A DNA stretch of 64,000 bases from Tianweitania sp. UT-5YL-CI-8 (GTDB lineage Bacteria > Pseudomonadota > Alphaproteobacteria > Rhizobiales > Rhizobiaceae): NCBI RefSeq assembly GCF_030010215.1, contig NZ_JASCRR010000008.1, positions 62,001-126,000 of the forward strand. Direction: 5' to 3'. The notes below the pieces were generated by a model. That model worked only from the letters and a program-made list of their open reading frames with translations, did no database searches and was not told the origin of the DNA. Shown here piece by piece: positions 35,806-45,545 of the stretch (position 1 is its first letter; each line of letters begins with the position of its first letter). A program made the translations under genes and the position numbers.

Positions 35806-36561
35806 TCACGCTGCTTCTTCGATCACGCCGGCATAGCCGTTGGCTTCGAGTTCCAGAGCAAGCGACTTGTCGCCCGACTTGATGACCTGACCCTTGTAAA
35901 GCACATGCACGCTGTCGGGCACAATGTGTTCCAGCAGACGCTGATAGTGGGTGATGACCACGACCGCGCGATCCGGCGAGCGCAAGGCGTTAACGCCGTC
36001 GGAGACGATCTTCAGCGCGTCGATGTCGAGACCGGAGTCGGTCTCGTCCAACACGCACAGCTTCGGCTCCAGAAGCTTCATTTGCAGGATCTCGGCACGC
36101 TTCTTCTCACCGCCGGAGAAGCCGACATTGAGCGGACGCTTGAGCATGTCCGGATTCATGCTGAGCGAGGCCGCAGCCTCCCTCACACGCTTGATGAAGT
36201 CCGGAATCTTGAGCGGCTCTTCGCCGCGCGCCTTGCGCTGCGAGTTCATCGCGACCTTCAAGAACTCCATGGTCGCCACGCCCGGTATCTCCATCGGATA
36301 CTGGAACGCCAGGAAGATGCCCTTGGCGGCGCGCTCGGCGGGGTCCATCTCAAGAATGCTTTCACCGTTGTAGAGGATGTCGCCTTCGGTGACTTCATAA
36401 TCGTCGCGGCCGGCCAGAATGTAGGACAGAGTTGACTTGCCCGAGCCGTTCGGACCCATGATGGCAGCCACCTCGCCCGCTTTAACGGTCAAGTTCAGGC
36501 CGCGAATGATTTCGGTGTCGGTACCCGCGATCTTCGCGTGGAGGTTCTTGATCTCAAGCAT
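35806..36561 (-). CDS. sufC: Fe-S assembly ATPase SufC
   Basis: A 251-aa ABC-type ATPase. Walker A is MGPNGSGKSTLSYIL, the signature FSGGEKKRAEILQM and Walker B LCVLDETDSGLDID. It drives conformational change in the SufB-SufD scaffold. It lies between the small membrane protein gene and sufD, with 80 bases to the former. Confidence 0.97.
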   Translation of the reverse strand: MLEIKNLHAKIAGTDTEIIRGLNLTVKAGEVAAIMGPNGSGKSTLSYILAGRDDYEVTEGDILYNGESILEMDPAERAAKGIFLAFQYPMEIPGVATMEFLKVAMNSQRKARGEEPLKIPDFIKRVREAAASLSMNPDMLKRPLNVGFSGGEKKRAEILQMKLLEPKLCVLDETDSGLDIDALKIVSDGVNALRSPDRAVVVITHYQRLLEHIVPDSVHVLYKGQVIKSGDKSLALELEANGYAGVIEEAA

Positions 36562-36641
36562 TTTTTTCTTCTTTCTACGAATACTTTTCGGTCGCCTTTA
36601 AGCGGTCCTCGGCCTGTCTGCCCTATCAGTCATCGCCATGA

Positions 36642-36932
36642 TCAAGGCGATAGGCCAGCCAAAACACTGCGACCTATGAAGTAAAGCAAAACCGGCAGGA
36701 CGAAGAAAACGAAAGCCGGCATTACCTCTTTCATGAAATAAAGGCCCACGAAGAAAATCAGCGGCGGGATTACAACGATAGCCATAAGATGATCTTCACT
36801 GTCGAGCCCGACATATTTCAGCGCCAATGCTCTAATGATCAGCAAGGGCCAAGCGAGCAACATCCAGCCCAAATGCCTTTTTCTGCGCAGCTTTTCATCC
36901 GCCTGGGCGGGCTCGTCGCGGCTGTTATCCAT
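36642..36932 (-). CDS. Small membrane protein coupled to sufB
   Basis: A 96-aa protein. The first 30 residues are charged ([20 protein letters not shown]), then come about three hydrophobic segments: WMLLAWPLLIIRALAL, LMAIVVIPPLIFFVGLYF and AFVFFVLPVLLYFIGRSVL. I do not recognise the family. The sufB stop and this ATG share one base (TGATG), so it is translationally coupled and certainly in the suf operon. Its presence is noteworthy because SUF assembly is otherwise cytosolic. Function unknown. Confidence 0.75.
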   Translation of the reverse strand: MDNSRDEPAQADEKLRRKRHLGWMLLAWPLLIIRALALKYVGLDSEDHLMAIVVIPPLIFFVGLYFMKEVMPAFVFFVLPVLLYFIGRSVLAGLSP

Positions 36933-38446
36933 CACCCCACGCTGCCCTCTAGGCTGATGCCGATCAGTTTCTGCGCTTCGACGGCGAACTCCATCGGCAA
37001 TTCCTGGATGACTTCCTTGACGAAGCCGTTGACGATCAGCGCGATTGCCTCCTCTTCGGGAATGCCGCGCTGCATGACGTAGAACTTCTGATCGTCCGAA
37101 ATCTTCGAGGTCGTGGCCTCGTGTTCGAACTGAGCCGTCGCGTTCTTGGCTTCCATGTAAGGCACCGTATGCGCGCCGCACTGGTCACCGATCAGCAAGC
37201 TGTCGCAATTGGTGAAGTTGCGCGCGTTGGTCGCCTTGCGATGCGCTGAGACCTGGCCGCGATAGGTGTTCTGCGAGAAGCCGGCGGCAATGCCCTTGGA
37301 GATAATCCGGCTCCGCGTGTTCTTGCCGAGATGGATCATCTTGGTGCCGCTGTCGACCTGCTGGTACCCGTTTGAAACCGCGATGGAATAAAACTCACCC
37401 TGGCTGTCGTCGCCGCGCAGGATGCAGCTCGGGTATTTCCAGGTAATGGCCGATCCCGTCTCGACCTGCGTCCAGGAAATCTTGGAGCGGTCGCCACGGC
37501 AATCGCCACGCTTGGTGACGAAGTTGTAGATGCCGCCCTTGCCCTGTGCGTCGCCGGGATACCAGTTCTGGACGGTCGAATATTTGATCTCGGCATCGTC
37601 AAGCGCCACCAGTTCGACGACAGCGGCGTGTAGCTGGTTCTCGTCGCGCTGGGGTGCCGTGCAGCCCTCGAGATAGGAAACGTAGGCGCCCTCTTCGCAG
37701 ATGATCAGCGTGCGTTCGAACTGGCCGGTGTTCTTCTCGTTGATGCGGAAATAGGTCGACAGTTCCATCGGGCAGCGTACGCCTTTGGGAACGAAGACAA
37801 ACGATCCGTCGGTGAAAACGGCGGAGTTCAGCGTCGCATAGTAGTTGTCGGTGGTCGGCACGACCGAGCCGATATACTTCTTGACCAGGTCCGGGTGCTC
37901 GCGGATGGCTTCGGAAATCGAGCAGAAGATGACGCCGGCAGCAGCCAGCTCCTTCTTGAAGGTGGTGACGACGGATACGGAATCGAACACCGCATCGACG
38001 GCGACGCGGCCCGACTTGTAGACGTTGTCGTTGGCCTCGTCGGTCTCCTCGACAGGCTTCTGAACGCCGGCAAGAATCTCTTGCTCCTTGAGTGGAATGC
38101 CTAGCTTTTCATAAACCTTCAGAATCTCGGGATCGACCTCGTCGAGCGAGGTCGGGCCGGGCGTCGATTTCGGCGCGGCGTAATAATAAATGTCCTGGAA
38201 GTCGATCTTGGGATAGTCGACGCGCGCCCAGTTCGGCTCCTCGAGTGTCAGCCAGCGCCGATAGGCCTCAAGCCGCCATTCGAGCATCCATGCGGGCTCA
38301 CCCTTCTTGGCCGAGATGAAGCGGACCGTGTCCTCGCTCAGGCCCTTGGGGGCCTTGTCCATCTCGATGAAGGATTCAAATCCGTACTTATACTGGTCCA
38401 CATCGATCTTGCGGACCTGCTCGATCGTTTCCTGCACAGCAGGCAT
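36932..38446 (-). CDS. sufB: Fe-S cluster assembly protein SufB
   Basis: A 504-aa scaffold subunit on which the Fe-S cluster is built. [35 protein letters not shown] and [22 protein letters not shown] are conserved core regions. GGAGAA precedes the ATG. It is the first gene of the cluster. The 167-base upstream gap contains a candidate -10 (TATATT on the minus strand, 38526-38521) and a GC-rich hairpin at 38465-38481 in the leader. No confident RirA or Irr box was recognised. Confidence 0.97.
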   Translation of the reverse strand: MPAVQETIEQVRKIDVDQYKYGFESFIEMDKAPKGLSEDTVRFISAKKGEPAWMLEWRLEAYRRWLTLEEPNWARVDYPKIDFQDIYYYAAPKSTPGPTSLDEVDPEILKVYEKLGIPLKEQEILAGVQKPVEETDEANDNVYKSGRVAVDAVFDSVSVVTTFKKELAAAGVIFCSISEAIREHPDLVKKYIGSVVPTTDNYYATLNSAVFTDGSFVFVPKGVRCPMELSTYFRINEKNTGQFERTLIICEEGAYVSYLEGCTAPQRDENQLHAAVVELVALDDAEIKYSTVQNWYPGDAQGKGGIYNFVTKRGDCRGDRSKISWTQVETGSAITWKYPSCILRGDDSQGEFYSIAVSNGYQQVDSGTKMIHLGKNTRSRIISKGIAAGFSQNTYRGQVSAHRKATNARNFTNCDSLLIGDQCGAHTVPYMEAKNATAQFEHEATTSKISDDQKFYVMQRGIPEEEAIALIVNGFVKEVIQELPMEFAVEAQKLIGISLEGSVG

Positions 38447-38613
38447 CGGCGTTCTCCATCCACGCCGGGGTCAAGACCCGGCAGTTTTCAAACTATGGCA
38501 CCGCAGCGCGGCGTAAGTTCAATATAGTGTGCGTTTGCCGGAAATTCATCCGGAAGAAGGCTTTTGACCTTCCTGACACACCCGTTCAGCGGCCCTTGGG
38601 CCAATTTCCGCCG

Positions 38614-39774
38614 TCAGGCGGCTTTCGTCACTCGCGAACGCGCCAAGAGCTTGGCCAGCGCGTCCGAAAAAAGATCAAGCTCCGCATCGGTCGTCTGCCG
38701 GCCGATGGAAACCCTCAGCGCACCGAGCCCGTCCTTGTGACCCATTGCCTGGAGCACATGACTGGGACCAACCTTGCCCGAAGAGCAGGCAGAGCCCGCG
38801 GAAAGGGCTATGCCGGCGAGGTCAAATGCGATCTGGGCCGTTTCCGCCTTCAATCCGGGCACCGAGAAGAAGCTTGTATTGGCAATGCGATCCGCATTCG
38901 CGCCGTGAATCTCAGCATCTGGTGCGAGCGTTCTGGTGGACTGTTCAAACCGATCGCGCAAGCCTCGGACGGTCTCGATTTCCGTCAGCGCGGCGAGTGC
39001 TTCGCGCGCGGCCGCGCCGAAGCCCGCGATGCCCGGCAGGTTTTCCGTCCCCGCGCGATGCCCCTTCTCCTGGCCGCCGCCGGAAACAAGCGGCGCCGGC
39101 ATCATGACATCGCTATTTCCGACAATCGCGCCGACGCCCTTAGGACCGCCGATCTTGTGAGAAGACAGGATCAGGAAATCACCGTAAGTACCTGACATGT
39201 CGAGCGGAATACGCCCTGCAGCCTGCACGGCGTCGACCACAAGCACACCGCCTGCGGCTTTTACCAGCGCAGCAATGGCGGCAAGCGGCTGGATGACCCC
39301 GGTCTCGTTGTTGGCGGCATGGATCGCCACCAGCGGCAACCCCTCGGACTTGTCGTGGCCGGCAAGCGCCTCCGTGAGACCGCCGAGATCGGCGATCCCC
39401 TGGGAATCGACGCCGATGGGTGCAACACGATCGGCAGCGAACCGCCCGCCACCGAGGATGCAGGGATGATCGGCTGCGCTGACATAGAGGCGCGACATGC
39501 GCAACACCGACCGGCCCATGCGCCAGTCCGGCGTCAACAGCGTCGCGGCCGCCTCGGTGGCGCCTGACGTAAAGATGACATGCTCGGGCTTGGCGCTAAC
39601 GAGAACGGCGACGTCGCGACGGGCATCCTCGACGATACGGCGCGCGGCGCGCCCTTCAGCGTGAACGGATAAAGGATTGGCAGTGACATCGAGCGCCGCG
39701 ATCATAGCCGTCCGCGCCGCATCGAGCAGCGGCGCGCTGGCATTGTGATCGAGATAGGCGCGCAGGCCGGCCAT
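38614..39774 (-). CDS. NifS/IscS-type (group I) cysteine desulfurase
   Basis: A 386-aa class V aminotransferase-fold desulfurase. It begins RAYLDHNASAPLLDAAR, has the PLP lysine in ILSSHKIGGPKGVGA and the catalytic cysteine in SAGSACSSGKVGPSHVL on the long loop, marking the IscS/NifS type rather than SufS. It probably supplies sulfur for tRNA thiolation or other uses. ATG 39774 gives a compact start; ATG 39804 is the alternative (10 residues longer), and neither has an ideal Shine-Dalgarno. It lies upstream of sufB on the same strand. Confidence 0.92.
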   Translation of the reverse strand: MAGLRAYLDHNASAPLLDAARTAMIAALDVTANPLSVHAEGRAARRIVEDARRDVAVLVSAKPEHVIFTSGATEAAATLLTPDWRMGRSVLRMSRLYVSAADHPCILGGGRFAADRVAPIGVDSQGIADLGGLTEALAGHDKSEGLPLVAIHAANNETGVIQPLAAIAALVKAAGGVLVVDAVQAAGRIPLDMSGTYGDFLILSSHKIGGPKGVGAIVGNSDVMMPAPLVSGGGQEKGHRAGTENLPGIAGFGAAAREALAALTEIETVRGLRDRFEQSTRTLAPDAEIHGANADRIANTSFFSVPGLKAETAQIAFDLAGIALSAGSACSSGKVGPSHVLQAMGHKDGLGALRVSIGRQTTDAELDLFSDALAKLLARSRVTKAA

Positions 39775-39886
39775 TTCCTTAGGTTTTACTCCGTCGCTTG
39801 GCATTCGGCGCAAGACAACCGTTTTTCCTTGAAATCCCAAGGTCAGACGTCCTATCTAGCCGCTTTGCCAGACAGGCGGACGCGCC

Positions 39887-39913
39887 GCCAGTTTTTAACA
39901 ATTCTAAACTGGC
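39887..39913. promoter_or_regulatory. Inverted repeat in nifS-like/hydrolase divergent region
   Basis: GCCAGTTT and AAACTGGC are a perfect 8-bp inverted repeat separated by 11 AT-rich bases. It lies between the two divergent genes and could be an operator; the protein is unknown. Confidence 0.4.
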
Positions 39914-39929
39914 TTCTAAGAAGACTAGC

Positions 39930-39948
39930 GTCCCGCGTCAAGCGGGAC
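39930..39948 (+). other. Leader hairpin of the alpha/beta hydrolase gene
   Basis: GTCCCGC-GTCAA-GCGGGAC forms a perfect 7-bp stem, 45 bases before the hydrolase start. No U-run follows, so it is not a standard terminator. Confidence 0.4.
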
Positions 39949-39992
39949 ATGGAATTGTTACATACTGGCGCGCCGCCAATGAGGAGTTTTGT

Positions 39993-40667
39993 ATGCCCGA
40001 GGTCATTTTCAACGGTCCGTCCGGTCGTCTCGAAGGCCGGTACCAGCCGTCGAAGGAAAAGAACGCGCCGATTGCCATCGTCCTGCATCCGCATCCGCAA
40101 TTCGGCGGGACGATGAACAACAAGATCGTCTACGACCTCTTCTACATGTTCCAGAAGCGCGATTTCACCACGCTCCGCTTCAACTTCCGCGGCATCGGCC
40201 GCAGCCAGGGCGAGTTCGACCACGGCACGGGCGAATTGTCGGACGCCGCCGCAGCACTAGACTGGGTTCAGTCGCTGCATCCGGACTCCAAGAGCTGCTG
40301 GGTGGCCGGCTATTCCTTCGGCTCATGGATCGGCATGCAGCTCTTGATGCGCCGCCCGGAGATCGAAGGCTTCATTTCGGTCGCGCCTCAGCCCAACACC
40401 TACGACTTCTCGTTCCTGGCGCCCTGCCCGTCTTCGGGCCTCATCATCCATGGCGATGCCGACAAGGTCGCGCCGCCGAAGGATGTGCAGGGACTGGTCG
40501 ACAAACTGCATACCCAAAAGGGCATTACCATCACCCAGAAGACGCTGCCCGGTGCGAACCATTTCTTCTCCAACGACCACGACCTCCTGCTGGAGGAATG
40601 CGCGGATTATCTCGACCGCCGCATGGCCGGCGAACTGGCCGACCCGCGACCGAAACGCCTGCGCTGA
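39993..40667 (+). CDS. Alpha/beta hydrolase (COG2945-like)
   Basis: A 224-aa hydrolase. The oxyanion-hole region is VLHPHPQFGGTMNNKIV, the nucleophile serine is in GYSFGSWIG, the acid in IHGDADKVAPP and the histidine in PGANHFFSND. These fit a family of small cytosolic hydrolases close to dienelactone hydrolase; substrates are unknown. GAGGAG precedes ATG 39993. The frame upstream is open but not family-like. A TauE-like gene follows 9 bases after its stop. Confidence 0.88.
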   Translation: MPEVIFNGPSGRLEGRYQPSKEKNAPIAIVLHPHPQFGGTMNNKIVYDLFYMFQKRDFTTLRFNFRGIGRSQGEFDHGTGELSDAAAALDWVQSLHPDSKSCWVAGYSFGSWIGMQLLMRRPEIEGFISVAPQPNTYDFSFLAPCPSSGLIIHGDADKVAPPKDVQGLVDKLHTQKGITITQKTLPGANHFFSNDHDLLLEECADYLDRRMAGELADPRPKRLR

Positions 40668-40676
40668 GCTCTCGCC

Positions 40677-41417
40677 TTGGCGCTGTCGCTCACCCTTGCC
40701 ATCGCGGCGACCTTCATTGTCGCGGGCTTCGTCAAGGGCGTCAGCGGCATGGGACTGCCCACAGTGGCGATGGGGGTTCTTGGCGCACTGATCTCGCCGG
40801 TAGCGGCCGCCGGCCTGCTGATCGTCCCCTCCTTCGTCACCAATGTCTGGCAGCTTCTGGCCGGCCCGCGCCTTCGCTCGCTGCTTTTACGCTTGTGGCC
40901 GATGATGCTGGCGATCGTGGCCGGCACGCTGGCCAGTTCCTCATGGCTCGCAAAGGGCAACCCTGCCTTGACGACCGCCGCCCTAGGCGCCGCGCTCGTG
41001 CTCTATTCGGCATACACGCTCCCGGCGCGACAGCTCCGCGTACCAGCAAGGATCGAGCCCTGGCTGTCACCCATCGTCGGCGCCATCACGGGACTGATCA
41101 CCGGTGCCACCGGGGTCTTCGTCATTCCCGCCGTGCCCTATCTGCAGGCATTGGATCTCGACCGGGAAGACCTGATTCAGGCGCTCGGCCTGTCGTTTAC
41201 AGTCTCGACCATTGCGCTGGCGATCGGGCTCGGCGCGCATGGCGCACTCGATACCAGCCAGTTGGGCCTGTCCGCGCTGGCCGTCGCGCCCGCGCTGGTA
41301 GGCATGTGGTTGGGGCAGACCATCCGCAGGAAGATCAGCCAAGCAGCATTCCGCCGCGGCTTCCTTTTGTGCCTGCTGCTGCTCGGCACGGAGATGAGCC
41401 TGCGTCCCTTCCTCTGA
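40677..41417 (+). CDS. TauE/SafE-family sulfite/sulfoacetate exporter-like permease
   Basis: A 246-aa integral membrane protein with about 7-8 hydrophobic segments. The N-terminal AGFVKGVSGMGLPTVAMGVL and internal repeat VGAITGLITGATGVFVIPAVPYL are the two duplicated TauE motifs. The substrate could be sulfite, sulfonates or other organic anions. A TTG at 40677 is the most probable start, giving MALSLTLAIAATFIVAGF. It follows the hydrolase by 9 bases, so the pair is likely an operon. Confidence 0.85.
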   Translation: MALSLTLAIAATFIVAGFVKGVSGMGLPTVAMGVLGALISPVAAAGLLIVPSFVTNVWQLLAGPRLRSLLLRLWPMMLAIVAGTLASSSWLAKGNPALTTAALGAALVLYSAYTLPARQLRVPARIEPWLSPIVGAITGLITGATGVFVIPAVPYLQALDLDREDLIQALGLSFTVSTIALAIGLGAHGALDTSQLGLSALAVAPALVGMWLGQTIRRKISQAAFRRGFLLCLLLLGTEMSLRPFL

Positions 41418-41435
41418 ACGCCTGAAGGCGCAAGA

Positions 41436-41464
41436 CGGGGCGGACCGCAAAACGATCCGCCCCG
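41436..41464. terminator. GC-rich hairpin between convergent genes
   Basis: CGGGGCGGA and TCCGCCCCG form a 9-bp stem with an 11-base loop. There is no U-run, so termination is uncertain. Confidence 0.4.
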
Positions 41465-41483
41465 ATAGAGACGAAGGCACTGC

Positions 41484-42845
41484 TTAGCGCGCGTTCAGGA
41501 ACTCGCCGACCTCAAGCAGGACGAACTCGTTGTCGTCGGCCTTGTCCAGTGCACGCCCGGCCGAGAACGGCAGGTTGTTGTCGTTGCCGACGATGATGTG
41601 GGTGCCGTCCACCATATCGACGTTCTCGATGGTGACGAAAGGCATGTCGTAGAAGCCTTCGCCGCCGCCCTGGCGCTTCTTGTTGTCGGGATCCGACACC
41701 TTCATCAGATCGATATAGCCGATCTTGCGAGCCGCCTTGCCGGCGTTCTCATCGGTGAGTTCGATCTTATAGATGCGCTTAAGCTTGGCCGGGGTGGCAA
41801 AGCAGTCGGCCGCAGGCGTCTTCGGATCGGCGCAGGCGTTGGAAGCGATGCCAGCGCCATTGTCGCGCTCGATCACCAGACCTTCGGTTGCGCTGATCAT
41901 GTTGAAATCGCCGATCGCTTCGCCGCCGTCAGCCAGCGGATAGAGCCAGCTGCGGCCCGTCCATTTCTTGCCGGCGACATCGAACTCGACGATGCGGAGG
42001 GCGGTCTTGCCGTCAAGCTTCTCGACGGAACCATCCGCCATGTAGCGCGGGCCTTCCAGCAGACCGTAAAGCTTCGATCCGTCCTTGGAGAGCGCAAGGC
42101 CTTCATAACCGCCGGAGCGTTTCAGGTTGAAGGCGGGCATCTTGGCGGCGGGGTTGGCCGGCAGGTTCAGTGCCGGATGATCCGGTGAACGCACCGGCTC
42201 ACCTTCGACCACCGTTTCGAAGACATCCGTCAGCTTGCCGTCGAGATCGAACTTGAGCAGGTAGGGACCGAACTCTTCGCCAACCCAGAAACCATCGGCG
42301 ACCGGCTGGATGGATTCGACATCGAAATCGCCACCCGTCAGGAAGCGGTTCTCCGACCCTTCGAGCACGATCGGAAACGGCGCCTTCTTGTCCGGGTCGG
42401 TCAGGAAGACGGTCTTCATGCGATCAACCGTGCCCGCATCCCAATCGAACTTGACATGATGGATCATCAGGGCGGCATCGGTGGAGTTCAGCTTGTTGCC
42501 GAAACCGTTGTCGGACAGCGTCCAGAAGGTGCCGTCGCTCATCGTCTTGATGCCGGAGAAGCCTTGTACGGCCTGACCGTCGAACGGCAGCGAGAGGCCT
42601 GTGGGACGGACACCATCCTTGCCGGGCACGGTGCCGAGGCCGGTGGCGCGAATACGGTCGGCAGTCGAGAACTTGCCTGCCGACCGCAGATGCTCAGGTG
42701 CGTTTTCAGGCGCTGGGATGATCGAATTGGCCGGCAGAATCGCATGACCGGTCAGCTTCGATGGAAATTCGCGCTCCTGAGCAAGGGAAGCGGTGGTGGA
42801 AAGGGCGAGAAGGGCAGCCGTGGCGGCCAGGATCGAGCGTTTCAT
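41484..42845 (-). CDS. Exported esterase-like phytase-family protein
   Basis: A 453-aa protein with a signal peptide (MKRSILAATAALLALSTTASLA then QE). The mature part is a beta-propeller-like phytase/esterase-like domain: QGFSGIKTMSDGTFWTLSDNGFGNK, DVESIQPVADGFWVGEEFGPYL and YEGLALSKDGSKLYGLLEG. This matches the 'esterase-like activity of phytase' family, periplasmic or secreted, with phosphate-ester cleavage possible but not proven. It is convergent with the TauE-like gene. Confidence 0.88.
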   Translation of the reverse strand: MKRSILAATAALLALSTTASLAQEREFPSKLTGHAILPANSIIPAPENAPEHLRSAGKFSTADRIRATGLGTVPGKDGVRPTGLSLPFDGQAVQGFSGIKTMSDGTFWTLSDNGFGNKLNSTDAALMIHHVKFDWDAGTVDRMKTVFLTDPDKKAPFPIVLEGSENRFLTGGDFDVESIQPVADGFWVGEEFGPYLLKFDLDGKLTDVFETVVEGEPVRSPDHPALNLPANPAAKMPAFNLKRSGGYEGLALSKDGSKLYGLLEGPRYMADGSVEKLDGKTALRIVEFDVAGKKWTGRSWLYPLADGGEAIGDFNMISATEGLVIERDNGAGIASNACADPKTPAADCFATPAKLKRIYKIELTDENAGKAARKIGYIDLMKVSDPDNKKRQGGGEGFYDMPFVTIENVDMVDGTHIIVGNDNNLPFSAGRALDKADDNEFVLLEVGEFLNAR

Positions 42846-42902
42846 CTGGGAGTCCCCGAAAGTGGTGAAAAACCAACAATCGGGAGCTAGTGGGTTCCAA
42901 TG

Positions 42903-44069
42903 TCAGTCGCTTGACGCAGGCGTGAAGCTTTGATGACCTTCAACAGAAGGCGATGCGAGCACCCCGCCCGGCACCGCCTCGCGGCAGCCGGTGGTACCGG
43001 GAAATGTCAGCGGCAATCCCTTTTTCGAGCGGACCGCTAGATAGGCCCAGGCCTCGGCTTCCGTAGCGTCGCCGTCGAGTCCCGCATCTTCCGCGACGAT
43101 GACCTCGGCGCCTGATCTTTGCGCGATCTCTCTGAGATCACCCACGATATGCGGATTTTTCCGGCCACCGCCGCAGACGATCCAGAGTTTCGGTGCAGTC
43201 GGCATGTGGTTTGCCGATAGGGTGATGGCGTGGGCCGAGACCGCTGCCAAGGTCCGCGCACCATCGGCCAGTTCGAGCCCTTCCGCCTCGGCGAGCGTGA
43301 AATCGTTGCGGTCGAGCGATTTCGGGCCGGGCTGCCTGAAGAACGGTTTGAGCAGGTAGCGGTCGACCACCTGCTCCACCACCCCGCCCTCGCTGGCAAT
43401 GGCGCCCCCCGCGTCATAGGGAATGCCGCCTTCGCGGTCGACCCACTGGTCGATCAACGCGTTCCCCGGCCCGCTGTCGAAGGCCAGGGGCTCGCCTGTT
43501 TCCGGCACATAGGTGATGTTGGAAATACCGCCGACATTGACGAAGACGACGGGGAACCGTCCGGCATAGGGGGCAGGCAGCGAGCGGGCCAAGGCCGCGT
43601 GGTAAGCTGGGACCAAAGGAGCGCCCTGCCCGCCATGTGCCATGTCGTTGGCGCGCATGTCATAGATGACGGGAATGCCTGTTTCCCCCGCCAGCAGCGC
43701 GCCATCGCCAAGTTGAACGGTCACGCCGAGATGCGGCCGGTGCAGGACAGTCTGGCCATGGAAGCCGATCAGGTCGACCTCGCGCCATTCCGGCGGCAGG
43801 GCGTTCATGAACGCATTTACCGCATCGGCGTGGCGCAGCGTGATGTCACGCTCGATCTCAGCAAGTTCTCCAGGACGATCGGTGCGAGCCATGATTGTCT
43901 TGGCCGTCTCCAGCGATGCCTCGATGCGGCGGCGGAAGGCGGCCTCATACGCAACGAAGTGGGATGGGCCGGTCTCGATCCTTGAGCCGCCGTCCGTTCG
44001 CATGATGGCGAGATCGATGCCGTCCATGGATGTGCCGCTCATCAGCCCGATTGCCGTCACCAATGCCAT
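42903..44069 (-). CDS. anmK: Anhydro-N-acetylmuramic acid kinase
   Basis: A 388-aa kinase that opens and phosphorylates anhydro-MurNAc during peptidoglycan recycling. The N-terminal [18 protein letters not shown] is diagnostic, and [23 protein letters not shown] and [13 protein letters not shown] are family motifs. ATG 44069 gives [12 protein letters not shown]; a frame extension upstream to 44177 overlaps the tyrS leader and lacks likeness. It is divergent from tyrS, a neighbourhood I recall from other bacteria. Confidence 0.95.
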   Translation of the reverse strand: MALVTAIGLMSGTSMDGIDLAIMRTDGGSRIETGPSHFVAYEAAFRRRIEASLETAKTIMARTDRPGELAEIERDITLRHADAVNAFMNALPPEWREVDLIGFHGQTVLHRPHLGVTVQLGDGALLAGETGIPVIYDMRANDMAHGGQGAPLVPAYHAALARSLPAPYAGRFPVVFVNVGGISNITYVPETGEPLAFDSGPGNALIDQWVDREGGIPYDAGGAIASEGGVVEQVVDRYLLKPFFRQPGPKSLDRNDFTLAEAEGLELADGARTLAAVSAHAITLSANHMPTAPKLWIVCGGGRKNPHIVGDLREIAQRSGAEVIVAEDAGLDGDATEAEAWAYLAVRSKKGLPLTFPGTTGCREAVPGGVLASPSVEGHQSFTPASSD

Positions 44070-44176
44070 AAAACACCGCCGTCCTTGTGATTCCCGCCCC
44101 CGGGATGTTAAAGGCGCGCATCCACAACACCAACAGAGACCGGCAAAGCCGGAGACCCAGCCGAAAGACAGAGACA

Positions 44177-45430
44177 ATGTCCGCCTTCAAATCAGATTTC
44201 CTGCGCACGCTTTCCGAGCGCGGCTTCATCCACCAGATTTCGGATGAAGCCGGCCTCGACGACCTGTTCGCCAAGGAAACCGTGACGGCGTATATCGGCT
44301 TCGACCCGACCGCCTCGAGCCTGCATGCCGGCGGCCTCATCCAGATCATGATGCTGCACTGGATGCAGCAGACCGGGCATCGTCCCATCGCGTTGATGGG
44401 TGGAGGTACCGGCATGGTGGGTGATCCGTCGTTCAAGGACGAGGCGCGCAAGCTGATGACGGTCGAGACCATCCAGCAGAACATCGACGGCATCAAGAAG
44501 GTGTTTGCCAACTACCTGACCTTCGGCGATGGCCCGCGCGACGCCCTGATGGTCAACAATGCCGACTGGCTGGCTCCGCTCAACTACCTCGAATTCCTGC
44601 GCGACGTCGGTCGGCATTTCTCGGTCAACCGCATGCTGAGCTTTGATTCGGTCAAGCAGCGGCTGGATCGGGAGCAGTCGCTGTCATTCCTCGAATTCAA
44701 CTACATGATCCTGCAGGCCTACGACTTCGTCGAACTCAGCAAGCGTTACGGCACGCGGCTGCAGATGGGTGGTTCCGACCAGTGGGGCAACATCATCAAC
44801 GGCATCGATCTCGGCCACCGCATGGAGCAGCCGCAGCTTTTTGCACTGACCTCGCCGCTGCTGACCACCGCTTCAGGCGCCAAGATGGGCAAGTCGCTCA
44901 ACGGTGCCGTCTGGCTGAACGCCGACATGCTGAGCCCTTACGAGTTCTGGCAATATTGGCGCAACACGGAAGACGCCGATGTCGGCCGCTTCCTCAAGCT
45001 CTACACCACGCTGCAACTGGAAGAGATCGCGCAGCTGGCGGCCCTTGGCGGTTCCGAAATCAACGATGCCAAGAAGGTTCTGGCCACCGAAGTGACGGCG
45101 ATGCTGCACGGCCGCGAAGCCGCCGACCAAGCGTCTGAAACCGCGCGAAAGACGTTCGAGGAAGGCGCGTTGTCCGAAAGCCTGCCGACGGTCGAAGTGC
45201 CCAAGGCAACGCTTGAATCCGGCGTGGGCATTTTGGCTCTGTTTGTGACGGCCGGACTGGCGGGCAGCAATGGCGAGGCGCGTCGTCATATCCAGGGCGG
45301 CGCAGTCAGGATCAATGACGCACCGGTCACCGACGACCGGCGTGGCGTCACCCTCGCCGATCTGTCACCGGAGGGCGTCATCAAGCTTTCGTTGGGCAAG
45401 AAGAAGCATATTCTCGTCCGCCCAGGCTGA
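44177..45430 (+). CDS. tyrS: Tyrosyl-tRNA synthetase
   Basis: A 417-aa class I synthetase. [16 protein letters not shown] carries the HIGH-like motif, [10 protein letters not shown] the tyrosine pocket and GAKMGKSLN the KMSKS-like loop. A C-terminal S4 domain ([16 protein letters not shown]) binds tRNA. ATG 44177 starts [18 protein letters not shown] terminator follows. It is monocistronic. Confidence 0.97.
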   Translation: MSAFKSDFLRTLSERGFIHQISDEAGLDDLFAKETVTAYIGFDPTASSLHAGGLIQIMMLHWMQQTGHRPIALMGGGTGMVGDPSFKDEARKLMTVETIQQNIDGIKKVFANYLTFGDGPRDALMVNNADWLAPLNYLEFLRDVGRHFSVNRMLSFDSVKQRLDREQSLSFLEFNYMILQAYDFVELSKRYGTRLQMGGSDQWGNIINGIDLGHRMEQPQLFALTSPLLTTASGAKMGKSLNGAVWLNADMLSPYEFWQYWRNTEDADVGRFLKLYTTLQLEEIAQLAALGGSEINDAKKVLATEVTAMLHGREAADQASETARKTFEEGALSESLPTVEVPKATLESGVGILALFVTAGLAGSNGEARRHIQGGAVRINDAPVTDDRRGVTLADLSPEGVIKLSLGKKKHILVRPG

Positions 45431-45453
45431 GCGCGTCCGATTGAAACTCAAAA

Positions 45454-45487
45454 GCCCCGCGGCGAGAATCGCTTGCGGGACTTTTTC
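45454..45487 (+). terminator. Terminator of tyrS
   Basis: AG-CCCCGC pairs with GCGGGACT around an inner GGCGA/TCGCT stem and is followed by TTTTTC, about 24 bases after the stop. The stem is interrupted but convincing. Confidence 0.75.
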
Positions 45488-45545
45488 ATATTTTGCTTAA
45501 GGATACGCTTGTCCGATCGTTCTCGAGAAGCTTCTTCGAGACGCC

